From NCBI RefSeq assembly GCF_027943255.1, contig NC_072894.1, positions 130,811,601-130,875,600 on the forward strand: a stretch of DNA of 64,000 nucleotides, given 5' to 3'. Source of the DNA: Anastrepha obliqua (lineage: Eukaryota > Arthropoda > Insecta > Diptera > Tephritidae). Position 1 is the first letter of the stretch, and every line of letters starts with the position of its first letter. Positions 1-11,060 of this stretch are shown one piece after another. A program made the position numbers and the translations under genes. The notes below the pieces were generated by a model. It saw only the letters and a list, made by a program, of their open reading frames with translations. It did no database searches and was not told the DNA's origin.

Positions 1-862
1 ATTTTGCTTTGCTTACACGTGCTTCGGCTCGTCTTCGATTTTTACCTATTCAAAAAGATGGATCAAAGAAACTGTATCAAATTTTGTGTGAAAAACGAAA
101 TTAAGTGCGCGAATGCATTTCGAATGTTGACTGTGTCATACGGAGAAGGTACTTTGGACCAAAGCAACGTTTATCGGTGGTAGAAAATGTTCTCAGAAGG
201 CCGAGAAGATGTGAACGACGAAAAGCGTGCCGGACGCCTGAGCACTTCAACAACAGACGACAAAATTGATGAAGTGAAGAAAATGGTATTGGCCAATCGT
301 CGAACCATCGCTAGAGAAGTTGCTGAGGACATAGACATATCGATGGGCTCGTGCCATTCGATTATTTTAAATGATTTGGGCACAAAACGAGTCGCCGCAA
401 AATTCGTACCAAAACAGCTCGCATGAACATTGCTAATGAGGGTAAAACGGTCAATAAGGAATATTACCTGCAAGTTATGCGCAATTTTCGGATTTGTGGA
501 AGAACAACCACTCATCATTGTTTGTGCGCGACTTTTTGGCCAAAAACAACACACTAAAGATGCCACTGCCACCGTATTCCCCAGATCTGACCCCTGTGAC
601 TTTTTCTTGTTCCCGAAACTGAAGAGCCCATGAAAGGACGACGCTACGCTGCGATTGACGAGATAAAGACGGCATCGAAGAAGCAGCTGAACAAGATAAA
701 AAAATGATTTTTTGAAGTGCTTCGAAGATTGGAAAAAACGTTGGCACTAGTCCATAATATCTCATGCGGATTACTTGAAAGGGGACAAAATAGATATTAA
801 TGAATAAATAAATAATTTTTGAAAAAAAAACACAAAATTCCCGATACTTTTTGAACACACCT
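1..862 (+). pseudogene. mariner element relic, transposase internally deleted
   Basis: The conceptual transposase starts at ATG 58 and reads as a mariner N-terminal helix-turn-helix (residues such as GREDVNDEKRAGRLSTSTTD and SIILNDLGTKRVAAKFVPK). Position 181 is TAG where mariners have Tyr (YRW-x-KMFSEG), and the frame breaks again at 424. Directly after the MNIANE-like codons (424-440) the sequence jumps to KTVNKEYYLQVMRN. The block that would carry the first catalytic Asp of the DD34D triad is therefore deleted. Downstream, PPYSPDL-CDFFLFPKL and MKGRRYA-IDEIKTASK segments survive in shifted frames to about 790. The right end carries TACTTTTTGAACACACCTC (about 842-862), the usual kind of mariner terminal repeat. 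The left terminal repeat would lie before base 1. The element is dead. Confidence 0.85.
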
Positions 863-2808
863 CAATTGAATCGCGATAAGTCGGCAAAACCGATTGATAT
901 GTCCAGATTAATGGCCAAGGAGATTTCGAAGCGTTTTTGGATGGGATTAAAAAGGAATCATACCTATACTATGAGGTGCTCCTAAAAGCAGAATTCAGAT
1001 CTCTATTGTCAAAAACAGACAAACGTGAAGCAGGCGATTGGCGAGAAGCAGACAGAGTTGGCGAATAGCCGGGTATTGTGATTCATTAAGACAACACCAA
1101 ATTCGCGATAGTAGGTGTACAGTGGCTAACATAAGTTTTTTACAAATAAGTAAGATTTTTTTAAATTTTTTTATAATTTATCTCACAAATTCATTGAAGT
1201 TTTGCTATAATACAGTGCTAGGTCAAAAATCACACTGATTTTTGAGAATTTTTTCTACTGAATTGTTTCTTTTATATAAAAAATGTGGGGAAGGCGTTAA
1301 ATGGAGAAAATGCAAAAGACCGCGCCTAAAAAAATTAAAAAAAGTCTGTAAGATTTTTGACCTACATGAAACTTGCATTTTCCCATGTCAAAATTTTAAT
1401 GAACTAGAAAATTGCAAGCCTGAAATTTTTTCGGAAATTTTAAACAGTTTGCAATTTTGACGAAAATTTGCGGGATTCTTACAAATGTTGTACAAAATTT
1501 GAAACTTAGCTTTATTTGTATGGTTTTTGTTCATTTAATTTCTTTTTGTCATTAGAATTCATTCAGCAAATTGAAAATTTTCATGAAACTTTAAAAGGCA
1601 AAACTTAAATTAATGTGTGGTGTTACGTGAATTGCATATTTATAGGCGTTGTAACGTTAAAAACCATTAGAGCGGGCTTTTGCTAAACAAGGCTTTTCAA
1701 AGTGATGAGAACTGTTGCCATTCCTTTGATTCTTTTAGCGGAAGTTCACATGAATTAACATTTCAAAAGACTCTCTCGCACATCGATCGTTTCTCCCCTA
1801 ACCTAAAGAACCTTTACGTTACTTCGGAGCAATTCAAATCGATTTGACTCTTTAAGTGCCACAGTAAATACATACTTGATATAACAACAAATTTAAAATG
1901 CTATACGCTTATGATTTTCGATTTCTTTTGTACTTTGAAAAATTCCCTTTGATGCAATCGGACGATTAGAAACGCTGTGGGAAAGTCGCTGACAAAGCAA
2001 TTTGCGTAGACTTCCTAATTGATGGCCTCAGGGAAACATACATACAAACATATTGCATAAAAAATACAAGTCAGCAATAGGGTAAGTGAGCATGGAGTAA
2101 AAACGCTCCGAAGACTTGAAACCGAGAAAAGAGGGTGAAAGGGATGCGGAACAAAAAACAAAAAGAACTGCTGTGAGCTGCAAACAAACAACGTGGAATC
2201 AAATTATTTTAATGATACACAAATTGATACTTTGAGACAAAATGTAAAGCGTTAGCGAGAAAGGGGAAGCTGCACACACACAAACACATACATACAAACG
2301 TCGATTTATAAGAAGAAACATAATGATCTTAGAAAAATCGTCGGAAAATAGTAAAGCAAGCAAAACTGTTGAGATAGACCGGCGACGACGCTGGCGCTGA
2401 TGATAGTGGCGATTATGAGGTTGATGACGATGATGAAAACGAAAATGATGACGACAAAGAGTACACGCATAACAACAAACAACTTGAAATAACAAAAGAA
2501 CAAAGGCACACAAATAACGTAGGCAACGATAAGAATAGCAGCAACAGTAACAACAACCCACGTGCACAATAATAATATTTACTAGAAATTTAAAGAAAAA
2601 TTGTTGCTGCAGAACGGCTAGAGAAAAGGTGCAAATATGGGATAGGGTTAGGTACGCGTATAGAAGAATAGTAGGAAAAATGGATTTAGTTTAATACCCA
2701 GTGAGAATGCGAAGGGAATGCGAATTTTTTAGTTCCATGTAAGGTTGCTGGGGAATAAAATTCTTCGAAAAGTTTTAGTACTTAGTATTATAGAATCAGA
2801 ATAGGAGC
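863..2808. other. unassigned AT-rich DNA
   Basis: I see no gene or recognisable transposon here. The stretch is AT-rich with short reading frames only. A short CA-rich run lies near 2271-2292. The sequence from about 1115 (ACAGTGGCTAACATAAG) resembles the start of a Tc1-type terminal repeat, but no partner end was found. Confidence 0.6.
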
Positions 2809-2995
2809 GGCCGCCGTAGCCGAATGGATTGGCGCATAACTACTATTTGGAAATGAGCAGGTTCGAGTCCTTGTGCACGAAACACCTCTCGTCAAGTAAA
2901 GGCGAACCTCCGAGTATTTTTCTGCCATGAAAATGCTTCTCAAAAACAACTATTTACCGTTCGGAGTCCGTTTAAAACTGTAGGTCCCAGTGCCA
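2809..2995 (+). repeat. tRNA-derived SINE, copy 1 (3'-diverged)
   Basis: A tRNA-like head contains a good RNA polymerase III A box (TAGCCGAATGG, 2817-2827) and B box (GGTTCGAGTCC, 2860-2870). A non-tRNA body follows (ACCTCCGAGT..TTCTGCCATGAAAA..TTCGGAGTC..TTTAAAACTGTAGGTC). The same head and body recur at 6854 and 53738, so this is a dispersed family and not a tRNA gene. This copy has the best-preserved promoter boxes of the three. Its 3' end loses similarity after the GTAGGTC motif, before the CACAAATAGGAGGAGGA block seen in the other copies. Confidence 0.85.
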
Positions 2996-4879
2996 GTGCA
3001 AACGTGAAAAATGCCAAAAGTGCCTTTCGATGATTCTACAATACTATATTTTTATTATGGAAAAAATTGCAAATTATTGCTTCAATCTGATAGACCCTGT
3101 TTACGGAGTTGAGATGAGTTTATAAGCGGTTCTCTCTGACAGAGAGTTGATAGCGGTGTAGAGTTCCAAGGGCAGACTTCTAGAGTTTTCTAAATTAATT
3201 ACTCTTTTCGAAGTCATCGGTGATGAGAATATAAACAATTCATTCTGTCTTAGTCCTGGACATTCTCTCCAACGCAGGTAAAAATGTTTCTGCAAATGTA
3301 CAATGTTTGATGTATATGAAAACCCGACCTAGCGCCAAGATTAGGTCTCTGGTACCAAGTACAGTAAGAATACAGTTTTGGCCCGCAGCATAGTTAAGAC
3401 AGGTGTTCATCCTCATTGTCTATTACTTTTGTCCCGAGTGGAATATAGGGTCTCCGAGGTTTCAGGAGGAGACTAAACTCCTCATGTGTTTAAATTCATG
3501 TTGTCATATTGGTAGCTCGCAAAACGTGGAGCACATCCATAAGTTACAAGACTGAGGAAGATCTGGTGATCTCCACGGGTAAGATGACCAGATACTCCCT
3601 AGCGTGAGACCGCTTTTAACCTGAATAACAGATGATTTTTGCAGCCACTCACTCCGAAACAGACGCTGCGAACTTTGGGGGCCTTTAAATTGCATATCTG
3701 TAAGCCTAGTTGTACTGTAGATTATAAAATAAAAAAAAAAAATAAAAATAAAAATTATTTGTAATGTACGCCTTCAGAATCTCTTACATAAGTCTTGTAC
3801 CACGTGGCAGTGGTATATGTTTCTAGAAACATGCTTTTTTTATCGAAAAAGTGAAGCTCGAGAGTTTGTTTTTGTTCGCTGAAAGGCGACCACGACTAGA
3901 TGTAGCTTTGCAAGATATACCCTCGCTATGACTTCAGTGCAAATATTTTCGAAATGTGTTTAAGGAAAATCTTTGATTGACATTTGGGACACATCCCACA
4001 CATAAACGCAATATAGGTATACAAGAGATGCCGCTAAAGCCAAAGTGAGCGAAAATTGTTCGCTTGGGTAATGAAATGGTAACATTCTCATCTGAACACA
4101 CACACACACAAACATGCATTCAAGTCCATAAGTGAAAGAGTCACACTCGCTAGATGCGCCCATGTGGTGAAAGGGGTACGCTTCGAACAACACATTGCAG
4201 CAGATTGCGAGAAAAAGTAGCAAAATGAAAAATAGGAAAAAAAGTTAAAAATACAAAAAAAAAAAACATCTTCGATTTACCCGGTGAACGTAATTTCCTT
4301 ATTTCGCAATGCATTATGCAAATTTGCAGGCGTTTTTCGTTGAAAGAAAGCAAGAAAAGCGAAGAAAGAAAGCGCACAGTAAACGTTTCATGAGCTTATG
4401 AACACAACAGCAATAGCAACAGCAACAACAACAGACAAACAAGTAGACATACAAACTTATGGACTACCTACCACTTAAGCTACGTGTAGCGTGGAAATTG
4501 GAGTTCCACTTGAGAAATTACTCAAGTCCAACACACACACACACAAACATACACTCATGCATGCGTATGTACAATGTGTTGCTTGTGCACAAACTTTAAT
4601 GCTTATAAGTGTGCATAGATGAGTGCATATGAGGAAAAGTTGAGAAAAAGATTGTATAAATGGATAGTTAACCTGCGGGGGTAATTGCGACGTTTTTCGC
4701 TAAAATTTATACAGCTTAAGCAAATGCGAGCTAAATTTGTTAACAACTTGCTTTTACAAATATTCCTATGGTAACTACTAGTGCCTACTCGAATAATAGG
4801 GTAATGGGTTTTCGAAAATTTTATTAAACTACGTCCTTTCTTAGCAAAATACAAACGTGTGTATGTGTGTGTATGTGCA
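2996..4879. other. unassigned DNA with CA microsatellites
   Basis: No gene is recognised. The stretch contains A-rich runs (3727-3755), CA runs at about 4096-4110 and 4531-4545, and interrupted CAA/CAG trinucleotides around 4405-4440. Short open frames on the minus strand lack any domain I know and look like chance reading of low-complexity DNA. Confidence 0.6.
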
Positions 4880-5240
4880 TGCTTCTTTAGGAGCTTTTTA
4901 ATTCTATAATGGCTGCTTGTTAGCATAAGCGTTCAGGTGAAATTATTAAGCTACATACCGAATATTTAACTACAGGGTGGTCCATCGGAGCTATAAAAGA
5001 CAGACGATTGAATAATTTTCCATGAATTTTATTCTAATTGGAAAGAACTTTTTAATTTCATAATATTGCTTCCTAGCATACGCATTCAACTAGAATTATT
5101 AACATATATAACATTTTATTACAAACACACACAGCAACAAAAACAACAACAAATATACATACAAACTTATGTACTACCATCGGGTCTATAAAAGACAGAC
5201 GCTTGAATAATTTTCCATGAATTTTATTTTAATTGGGAAA
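4880..5240 (+). repeat. imperfect tandem duplication
   Basis: Two adjacent diverged copies are visible, about 4885-5042 and 5043-5238. Both contain a variant of CTTTTTAATT..ATAAT..GCTT..TAGCATA and both end in a nearly identical block (CTATAAAAGACAGACG, then TTGAATAATTTTCCATG and AATTTTATT) at 4994-5043 and 5188-5238. The second copy carries an extra CA/CAA-rich insert near 5125-5155. The duplicated block overlaps the left end of the transposon relic at 4973. Confidence 0.7.
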
Positions 5241-5631
5241 AGAAAACCTCGTAATTGAAGACGGAAAACAGTTTCATTCAAATCACTTACCATACACGGC
5301 TGTCTTTTTAGTAGCCCCTTCTTCAACCCAATTTTTCCGCAGATTTTCCTGAGTTTCTGTATACAACTCACCAATGACAACTTCGATTACATCTCCAAAC
5401 TCTTGACTTATCTCAAGCGGCACCCTAAAAAAAGTCTGCTGGATTAAAATCGCAGCTTCCGGGCGTTTTACAATATCCGATACAAACTTTAGTCAAATGT
5501 AAAGTGAACCCTTTTTCAAATCTCTATGCATAAATTAAAGTTCTCTAATTAGATTTTGGATTCGATATTATTTTAGACATCGAAGTCAGAAAATCGATAA
5601 TTAAATTGTCAAAGCATTGATGAACACCCTG
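4973..5631 (-). mobile_element. decayed DNA transposon with CAGGGTG ends
   Basis: The left end CAGGGTGGTCCATCGG (from 4973) and the right end, read on the minus strand as CAGGGTGTTCATCAATGC (ending at 5631), are each flanked by TA (4971-4972 and 5632-5633), as expected for Tc1/mariner-type insertion. The repeats agree well only over the first 7-8 bases, so the pairing is tentative. A short minus-strand reading frame lies inside (5380 to 5186). I cannot identify it with a transposase domain. Confidence 0.4.
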
Positions 5632-5664
5632 TAATTCATTATTTGTGTTTTTTCATGGTGAATA

Positions 5665-6853
5665 CGAGGGGTGCCTTTTATATTTCGGGATTTGGCAACC
5701 CTGGTGTTGCAATCTGGCAACTGACAGCTGTGTCGCAGAGTTTGACATTTTTTGGCTTTTACGTACTCAGAACGTTTTGAAATACCAGCGCTATTTGTGT
5801 TGTTTACAGTAACTTAAAGATTCGTCTCGGTCCAAAAATGGAATTAAATCGTGAACATTTTTGTGCGATTATTTTTTACAACTTTCGACGTGGATTAACT
5901 CAGCAACATTGCATGGATGAACTTAATTCATTTTTTGGCGATGAAGCTCCATGAAGGACCAGTGTTTATCGATGGTATGGTAATTTCAATCGTGGTCGTA
6001 GTTCACTCCAAGACGAATTTCGTGAAGGTCGTCCAAAATCAATTGTTGTTCCGAAAACCATTGATGCTGTACGCGAACTGTGTGACCTATGTGACCTATC
6101 GTGAGACTGAGACAATCTTAGGCATTAGTGGGACCAGCATACATCCAATATTGCATAAACATTTGACTGTCAAACAAATTTGTTCGCGTTGGATCCCACA
6201 CAATTTGTCAATCGCTCAAAAAAAGGCTCGTGTCGATCGATCGAAGGAAATGCTCAAAAAATACGATCGCGGGGCTTCGAAACACGTCTATGACATCGTG
6301 ATAGGTGATGAATCATGGATTTACGCGTATGAGCCTGAAAGTAAACAGCAGTCGACTGTATGGGTGTTTCAAGATGAGCCAAATCCAACAAAAGTTGTTC
6401 GCGCACGAAGCACTTCCAAGCGAATGGTCGCCTGTTTTTTCGGAAAAACTGGACATGTCGCAACCGTACCACTAGAAAAACGCAGAACAGTAAATTCTGA
6501 GTGGTACACAACCATTTGTTTGCCAGTTGTCTTCCAAGAAATTAGGAAAACCAATCGCCAGAGACGGATCACTCTTCACCAGGACAATGCGAGCTCTCAC
6601 CCATCGGTTCAACCAACTGCATTTTTGAGCATCCAAAACACCGAATTAATGGGTCATCCGCCGTATAGTCCTGACTTGGCACCGAATGACTTCTTTTTAT
6701 TCCCGTACGTAAAAACAAACTAAGAAGTCAACGTTTTTCGACACCTAAAGAAGCGGTTGCGGCATTCAGAATGCATGTTTTGGAGGTATTTTGAAAAACA
6801 ATAAAGTGATTTTCGATGATTAAAATTTGTGTTTGTTCTCTAATCCCGACATA
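5665..6853 (+). pseudogene. DD34D mariner copy A, 3' end lost
   Basis: The left terminal repeat CGAGGGGTGCCTTTTATATT begins at 5665 after TA. The transposase start is ATG 5838 (MELNREHF). The frame is broken by TGA at about 5952-5954, by a small rearrangement near 6080-6100 and by a one-base loss near 6715. It then lacks the segment between VLEV and YFEKQ. A long open stretch (to 6723) retains GDESWIYAYEPESKQQSTVW, LHQDNASSH and PPYSPDLAPNDFFLFPYVK. The second and third catalytic Asp are separated by 34 residues, giving DD34D. The element stops at 6853, 16 bases short of the right end seen in copy B (29192-30451), exactly where a SINE begins. It is not functional. Confidence 0.92.
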
Positions 6854-7135
6854 GACCCGCTGTAGCCTAATGGGTAGGTGCGTGACTACCATTAGGGAGT
6901 GCGTACGTTCAAATCACCAATAGCGGTCGCCCCTCGGCAGGCAATGGCAACCCTCCGAGTGCATTTCTGCTATAAAAAAGCTCCTAATAAAAACATTTTC
7001 AGTTTGTAGTCGGCTTAAAACTGTAGGTCACTCCCTATTTGTGCAGCAACATCTAGACGCACGCCACAAATAGGAGGAGGAGCTAGGCCGCACCCAAAAA
7101 GGGTGTAAGCGCCAATTATCTATTTTTTTTATTTT
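6854..7135 (+). repeat. tRNA-derived SINE, copy 2
   Basis: The head GACCCGCTGTAGCC-TAATGG carries the A box. The B box region (CGTTCAAATCACC) is degenerate. The body matches the other copies: TCGCCCCTCGGCAGGCAATG, then CCTCCGAGTGCATTTCTGC, then GTCGGCTTAAAACTGTAGG, then CGCCACAAATAGGAGGAGG. It ends with AAAAAGGGTGTAAGCGCC and a T-rich tail. The copy starts at the exact base where mariner copy A stops. The missing piece of mariner is not found beyond the SINE, so this is a truncation or deletion junction and not a simple insertion. Confidence 0.88.
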
Positions 7136-9295
7136 TAGGCTCACTGACGACGCATCGTCGAAAGCTTGAACTCCCTCTTGGTCGTTGAATACTTCGCTAT
7201 ATGCGTATATGCATGACCTACGCAGTGATATTGCAAAAAACTGCATGTCTGATGATCTCAGTAGGCACAGTAATTCTGAGGTGGTTTCTCCATGCAAAGA
7301 GAGAGTGCGAGTTCGTTTGGCTATCTGTGGTTTTCTATTGGATAAGTGGACCATGAGTTAGCTTTGCGAGCGCTTGGTCATCGTGCGGAAATGGAACGTT
7401 GAAAAACTTTTCGGGCCATGGGGAGGGGGATCGGAAGTAGTGGAGAAACAGTCTATAGATAACTAAACCTGAACTCTCATGATTGAACAAGGACTAAATG
7501 TACCGGATAATGTTTACTGGATAAATCAATGCAAATGCATTCTCAATTATGCATTATTTAAATAAAGACTGCATTTCCTGATGAAAATATCGCGTGAGAT
7601 GTGTGGTTCTTATGGGTTTCAATGAAGTCAGGCTACCATTTGACGAGTTGGCTAGAAGCAGTCACGCTTAGTTGAATTTTACAAAAACCAATGGAGCGGC
7701 CTTTTGCTTCAATAAGCTCACGGAGCTCTCATCAGCATTTTACCAATACCTTCTCTTTACTTCTATGTATGTTTGTTTGTATCTTGTTGAGAATAGGCTG
7801 ACGTCACTCGCTATTTCAATAGGTATTCGAATTGTGAGAAATTCTTAGTATGCGATGTGTGCCGCTTTGTAATAAAATTTATCGCAAATTATCGCATCGA
7901 AATGGGTGAATGAACAGACATTCAGGCGATTGCAAACAAAAGACTATTGACAAAGTGGGTAATTTGAACAAAAAGCTAATACTCACACACTCACTCTAAA
8001 ACATACATCAAGATCTGTACATTACTAATTTTATACAAATAAAAGTCTTATTTTTGCTTAGTGCATCGAGGCAGGCAAATTGCAAGTCACTTTGTTTTTC
8101 TATAGGAAATGGTCGCCCCTCAGCGATAACGTGCACAATGAGCGGAGGGAAATTTTAAATGCCGATCATCATTTGGCTCAGTTGTCAAATCAATAGTCGT
8201 AAAGTACGCGATTGACAGGCGGGCGGCCGAGCTGGCGAGCAGGCGAGGGTAGCCGAATTGCAGCTGTGTGACAAATTGTCAGAGCAAATTACCCACACAA
8301 TTCACAATTTGGATGTACGACTGGCCTTTCGTGCTGCCATGCTGTGCGGGGCAAGGTGAGCTGATGTTCCTACAAAAGAGAAAACGACTAGATAGTCAAC
8401 TGACAGAGACAGATAACTAAAGCGATCAGCAGAAAAGAATGTGAGAATAAACTGTTGGGCAGCAAAAGACAGGTAGCATAGCAAAAAAGCGCCTAGCCAT
8501 GCAAGGAAGGATGTGATCAGCAAATTTACATAAAATAATGAAGCGATGTTTAAAATTGCTCTGCATCATTGAAGCAATCAAACAGGCACATTAAGTGGCT
8601 TGTCTGGAGCTCCACTCGCCGCTGCTGTCATCCATATGAAAACACTCACTACCACGACGGTGTATTGAATATCAGACATTCCAGAAAAGCAGCTGATCGA
8701 AACCGTTTGTTGGAGGCGTCGCAACATGCCGTTCTTTCTTGAGGAATGTCCTCGTGTAGTTACATATGTATGTGTGCATGTAGCGTTGTAAGGATCACAT
8801 TTTCTGCCCTCTGTACATCAGCTGTTTATTTTGCTATTTCCTCTCATTCGCTTGCTCTACAGCTGACAAAATGCTTGAGAGTTGTAGCCTGTATTGTTAT
8901 TGCATTCTTGTCATGTGGTGGTGTGTGGCTGGCGCCACATCCTTCCTGGAAGTCATAAACAACGTGGTCGCAGCCCCTATGCATGCGCATGTCTGCAGTT
9001 CGAATTTACTTAATGCTATGTACGGTATTCCATTGTAGTCTGCGGTGGTATAAAAGGAAATATAAAACGAAATTTTCTCGTTGAAATTTGAAACCGCTGA
9101 TTAGGTTAAGCAATTTAGCAGTCTTTATTAAAAAAGTTAGGGGACTACTAGTAGAGGAAATTTTCTTATGTGTTCCCCAAGATGTAAAATCTCTGAAGTA
9201 ACAGTCTTTAGGATTAGATTGTAAGATTATTAAGGATTATTTCTGATTCAATTTGGGTAGATAAGATTTTTTTCACTTTGGAGTATTAAAAGCCC
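7136..9295. other. unassigned DNA
   Basis: No gene, RNA or transposon is recognised. The longest open frames (for example minus strand 7354-7028) have no family I can name, and the first of them runs through SINE sequence. Base composition is mixed, with somewhat GC-richer patches near 8220-8260 and 8600-8720. Confidence 0.55.
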
Positions 9296-9313
9296 ACGTC
9301 GATCCCATTGTTC
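9296..9313. repeat. target-site duplication, left copy
   Basis: ACGTCGATCCCATTGTTC here is repeated as ACGTTGATCCCATTGTTC at 9840-9857, with one mismatch in 18. The pair exactly brackets the LINE fragment between them. Confidence 0.85.
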
Positions 9314-9839
9314 TTCTTCTTCTTATCTGGCGCGATAACCGCTTATGCGATTTTGGTCGAGTTTAACAAAGCGCTTCAGTCGTTTCTTTCACGTGCTAAC
9401 CGACGCCAATTGGACACACCAAGTGAAGCCAAGTCCTTCTCCATCTGATCTTTCCAACGCAGAGGAGGCCCTCGAATACTTTCAAAGCCGGAGCGTTTGT
9501 ATCCATTCGGACGACATGACCCAGCCAACGTAGCCGCTGGATCTTTATTCGCTGCGCTATGTCTATGTCGTCGTAAAGCTCACACAGCTGATCATTCCAT
9601 CGTCTGCGATATTCGCCGTTGCCAACGTGCAAAGGTCCAAAAATCGTACGCAGAATCTTTCTCTCAAACACTTTAAGCGTCGCTTCATCGGATGTTGTCA
9701 TCGTCCACGCTTCTGCGCTATACGTTAGGACGGGCATGATGAGAGTCTTGTAGAGTGTTAGTTTTGTTCGTCGAGAGAGGACTTTACTGCTCAGTTGCCT
9801 ACTTAGTCCAAAGTAGCACTTGTTGGAAAGAGAGATTTA
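9314..9839 (-). mobile_element. 5'-truncated RTE-like LINE insertion
   Basis: Read on the minus strand this is the C-terminal end of a non-LTR endonuclease-reverse transcriptase. It has YSAEAWTMTTSDEATL, FERKILRTIFGPLHVGNGEY, DDIDIAQR and IQRLRWLGHVVRMDTNAPALKV, followed by a 3' end of AAG trinucleotides (TTC repeats on the plus strand, 9314-9325). The arrangement (LRWLGHV motif near the C-terminus, trinucleotide tail) suits the RTE group, but clade placement is an inference. An 18-bp near-perfect target duplication flanks it. The insertion was therefore 5'-truncated on arrival and is relatively young. A homologous copy in opposite orientation lies at 17857-18545. Confidence 0.88.
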
Positions 9840-9857
9840 ACGTTGATCCCATTGTTC
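9840..9857. repeat. target-site duplication, right copy
   Basis: ACGTTGATCCCATTGTTC matches the left copy at 9296-9313 with a single mismatch. Confidence 0.85.
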
Positions 9858-10079
9858 CCGCTGCGTATATTTTGACCTATAAAGTAAAAAATTACAAGAC
9901 CAATGCGATGTGCGCGGTAGTCGCGGATTGAAAATACATTTTATCAAATTCGTCAAAATTTCATCAAAAGTTTCATCTTTTTAAGCAGTATTTTTCAAAG
10001 TGACTAATAAAGCTTAAAGTGAGACCCTTGAAATACCCCTGATATTTCACAATTCTTTTCGCTAAGATCAATGGATCGT

Positions 10080-11060
10080 CTAATCAGTGACGCGATTTAG
10101 GTGTTGAACACTCGGCCATAACACTTGGTCTGGGTCCAATCAATGCTGCTGACTACTGTTTGAATGAACCTTACTTTAATAGGTTATTTAGTACTAGAAT
10201 TTCAGCTAGACGCTAGTGGGTTGGCAATATATCTGGTCAGCAAAACTTCTTATGGTTCTTTACCGATAGCTCAAAGCTTGACGATAAAGTTGACTTTGGT
10301 GTCTACTCTAAGAAGCCAAAATTAAGCATCTCGGGTCGTCTACTTAATTACTGTAGTGCATTTCAGGCTGAAATTCTAGTCATTAATGAGGTGTGGTTAG
10401 GCAAAAATGTGAATACCTTTAGAAAAATCTATTTATCCCGATAGCCAAGCGGCGATCAAACCTTTTGTTGGAGTTATCTCTAATTTCATTATTGCTCGGA
10501 AAATACCGGACATCTCTTAACGAGATGGCGGAATATATCCTTATCCATTTGATAAGGGTGCCAGGCATAGTGACATACCAGGGAGTTGTAAGCCTGACAA
10601 ATTAGCTAAAGAGGGCACTACCACTCGTTTCCCTCTTAGTATGGAGGTTGTAGGTATACCCTTCTCAACCTGAAATCTGCGTGGTACAAGTAGCACTGAC
10701 ACTTTAGCCAACACGAGATGGGTTAATAGTCTGACATGTAGTGACACAAAAATAATTTGGCAAAAATGGGACGTTAGACGCTCAAAGACGCTATTTAATT
10801 GGTCAAGCAAAAATGTCTCTACGCTAGTTGCTTTGATCACAGGTCACTGTTTATTAGGTCGAAATACTCAAAGATTGAATGCCCCTCTTTTCAACTATTG
10901 CGGAAGCCGCAAGAATGACGAGGAGGAAGAGTTCGTCAGACATCTGTTCTGTCACTGTCCCAGTTACTCACTGTCACTGTCGCAGAATGGTTTAACGAGG
11001 AGCTTCACGTTAAACGAGGATCGGCAATGGTCTAAGTGAGCTGGCTTAGAGACCGACTGC
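10080..11060 (+). pseudogene. LOA-like LINE relic: RNase H and C-terminal zinc region
   Basis: A decayed RNase H domain reads FFTDSSKLDDKVDFGVYS, then FQAEILVINEVW. Further on is the C-terminal region ITGHCLLGRNTQRLN, followed by CGSRKNDEEEEFVRHLFCHC. The TGHC-x-LG plus CxxC/E-E/H/C layout is typical of LINEs that carry RNase H followed by a zinc-like tail (LOA, I and related clades). Several frameshifts and stops interrupt it (for example around 10440-10680). The reverse-transcriptase part is absent, so this is a 5'-truncated, old copy. Similar fragments occur at 13690, 26440, 28505 and 37415, and a long one at 52035. Confidence 0.8.
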
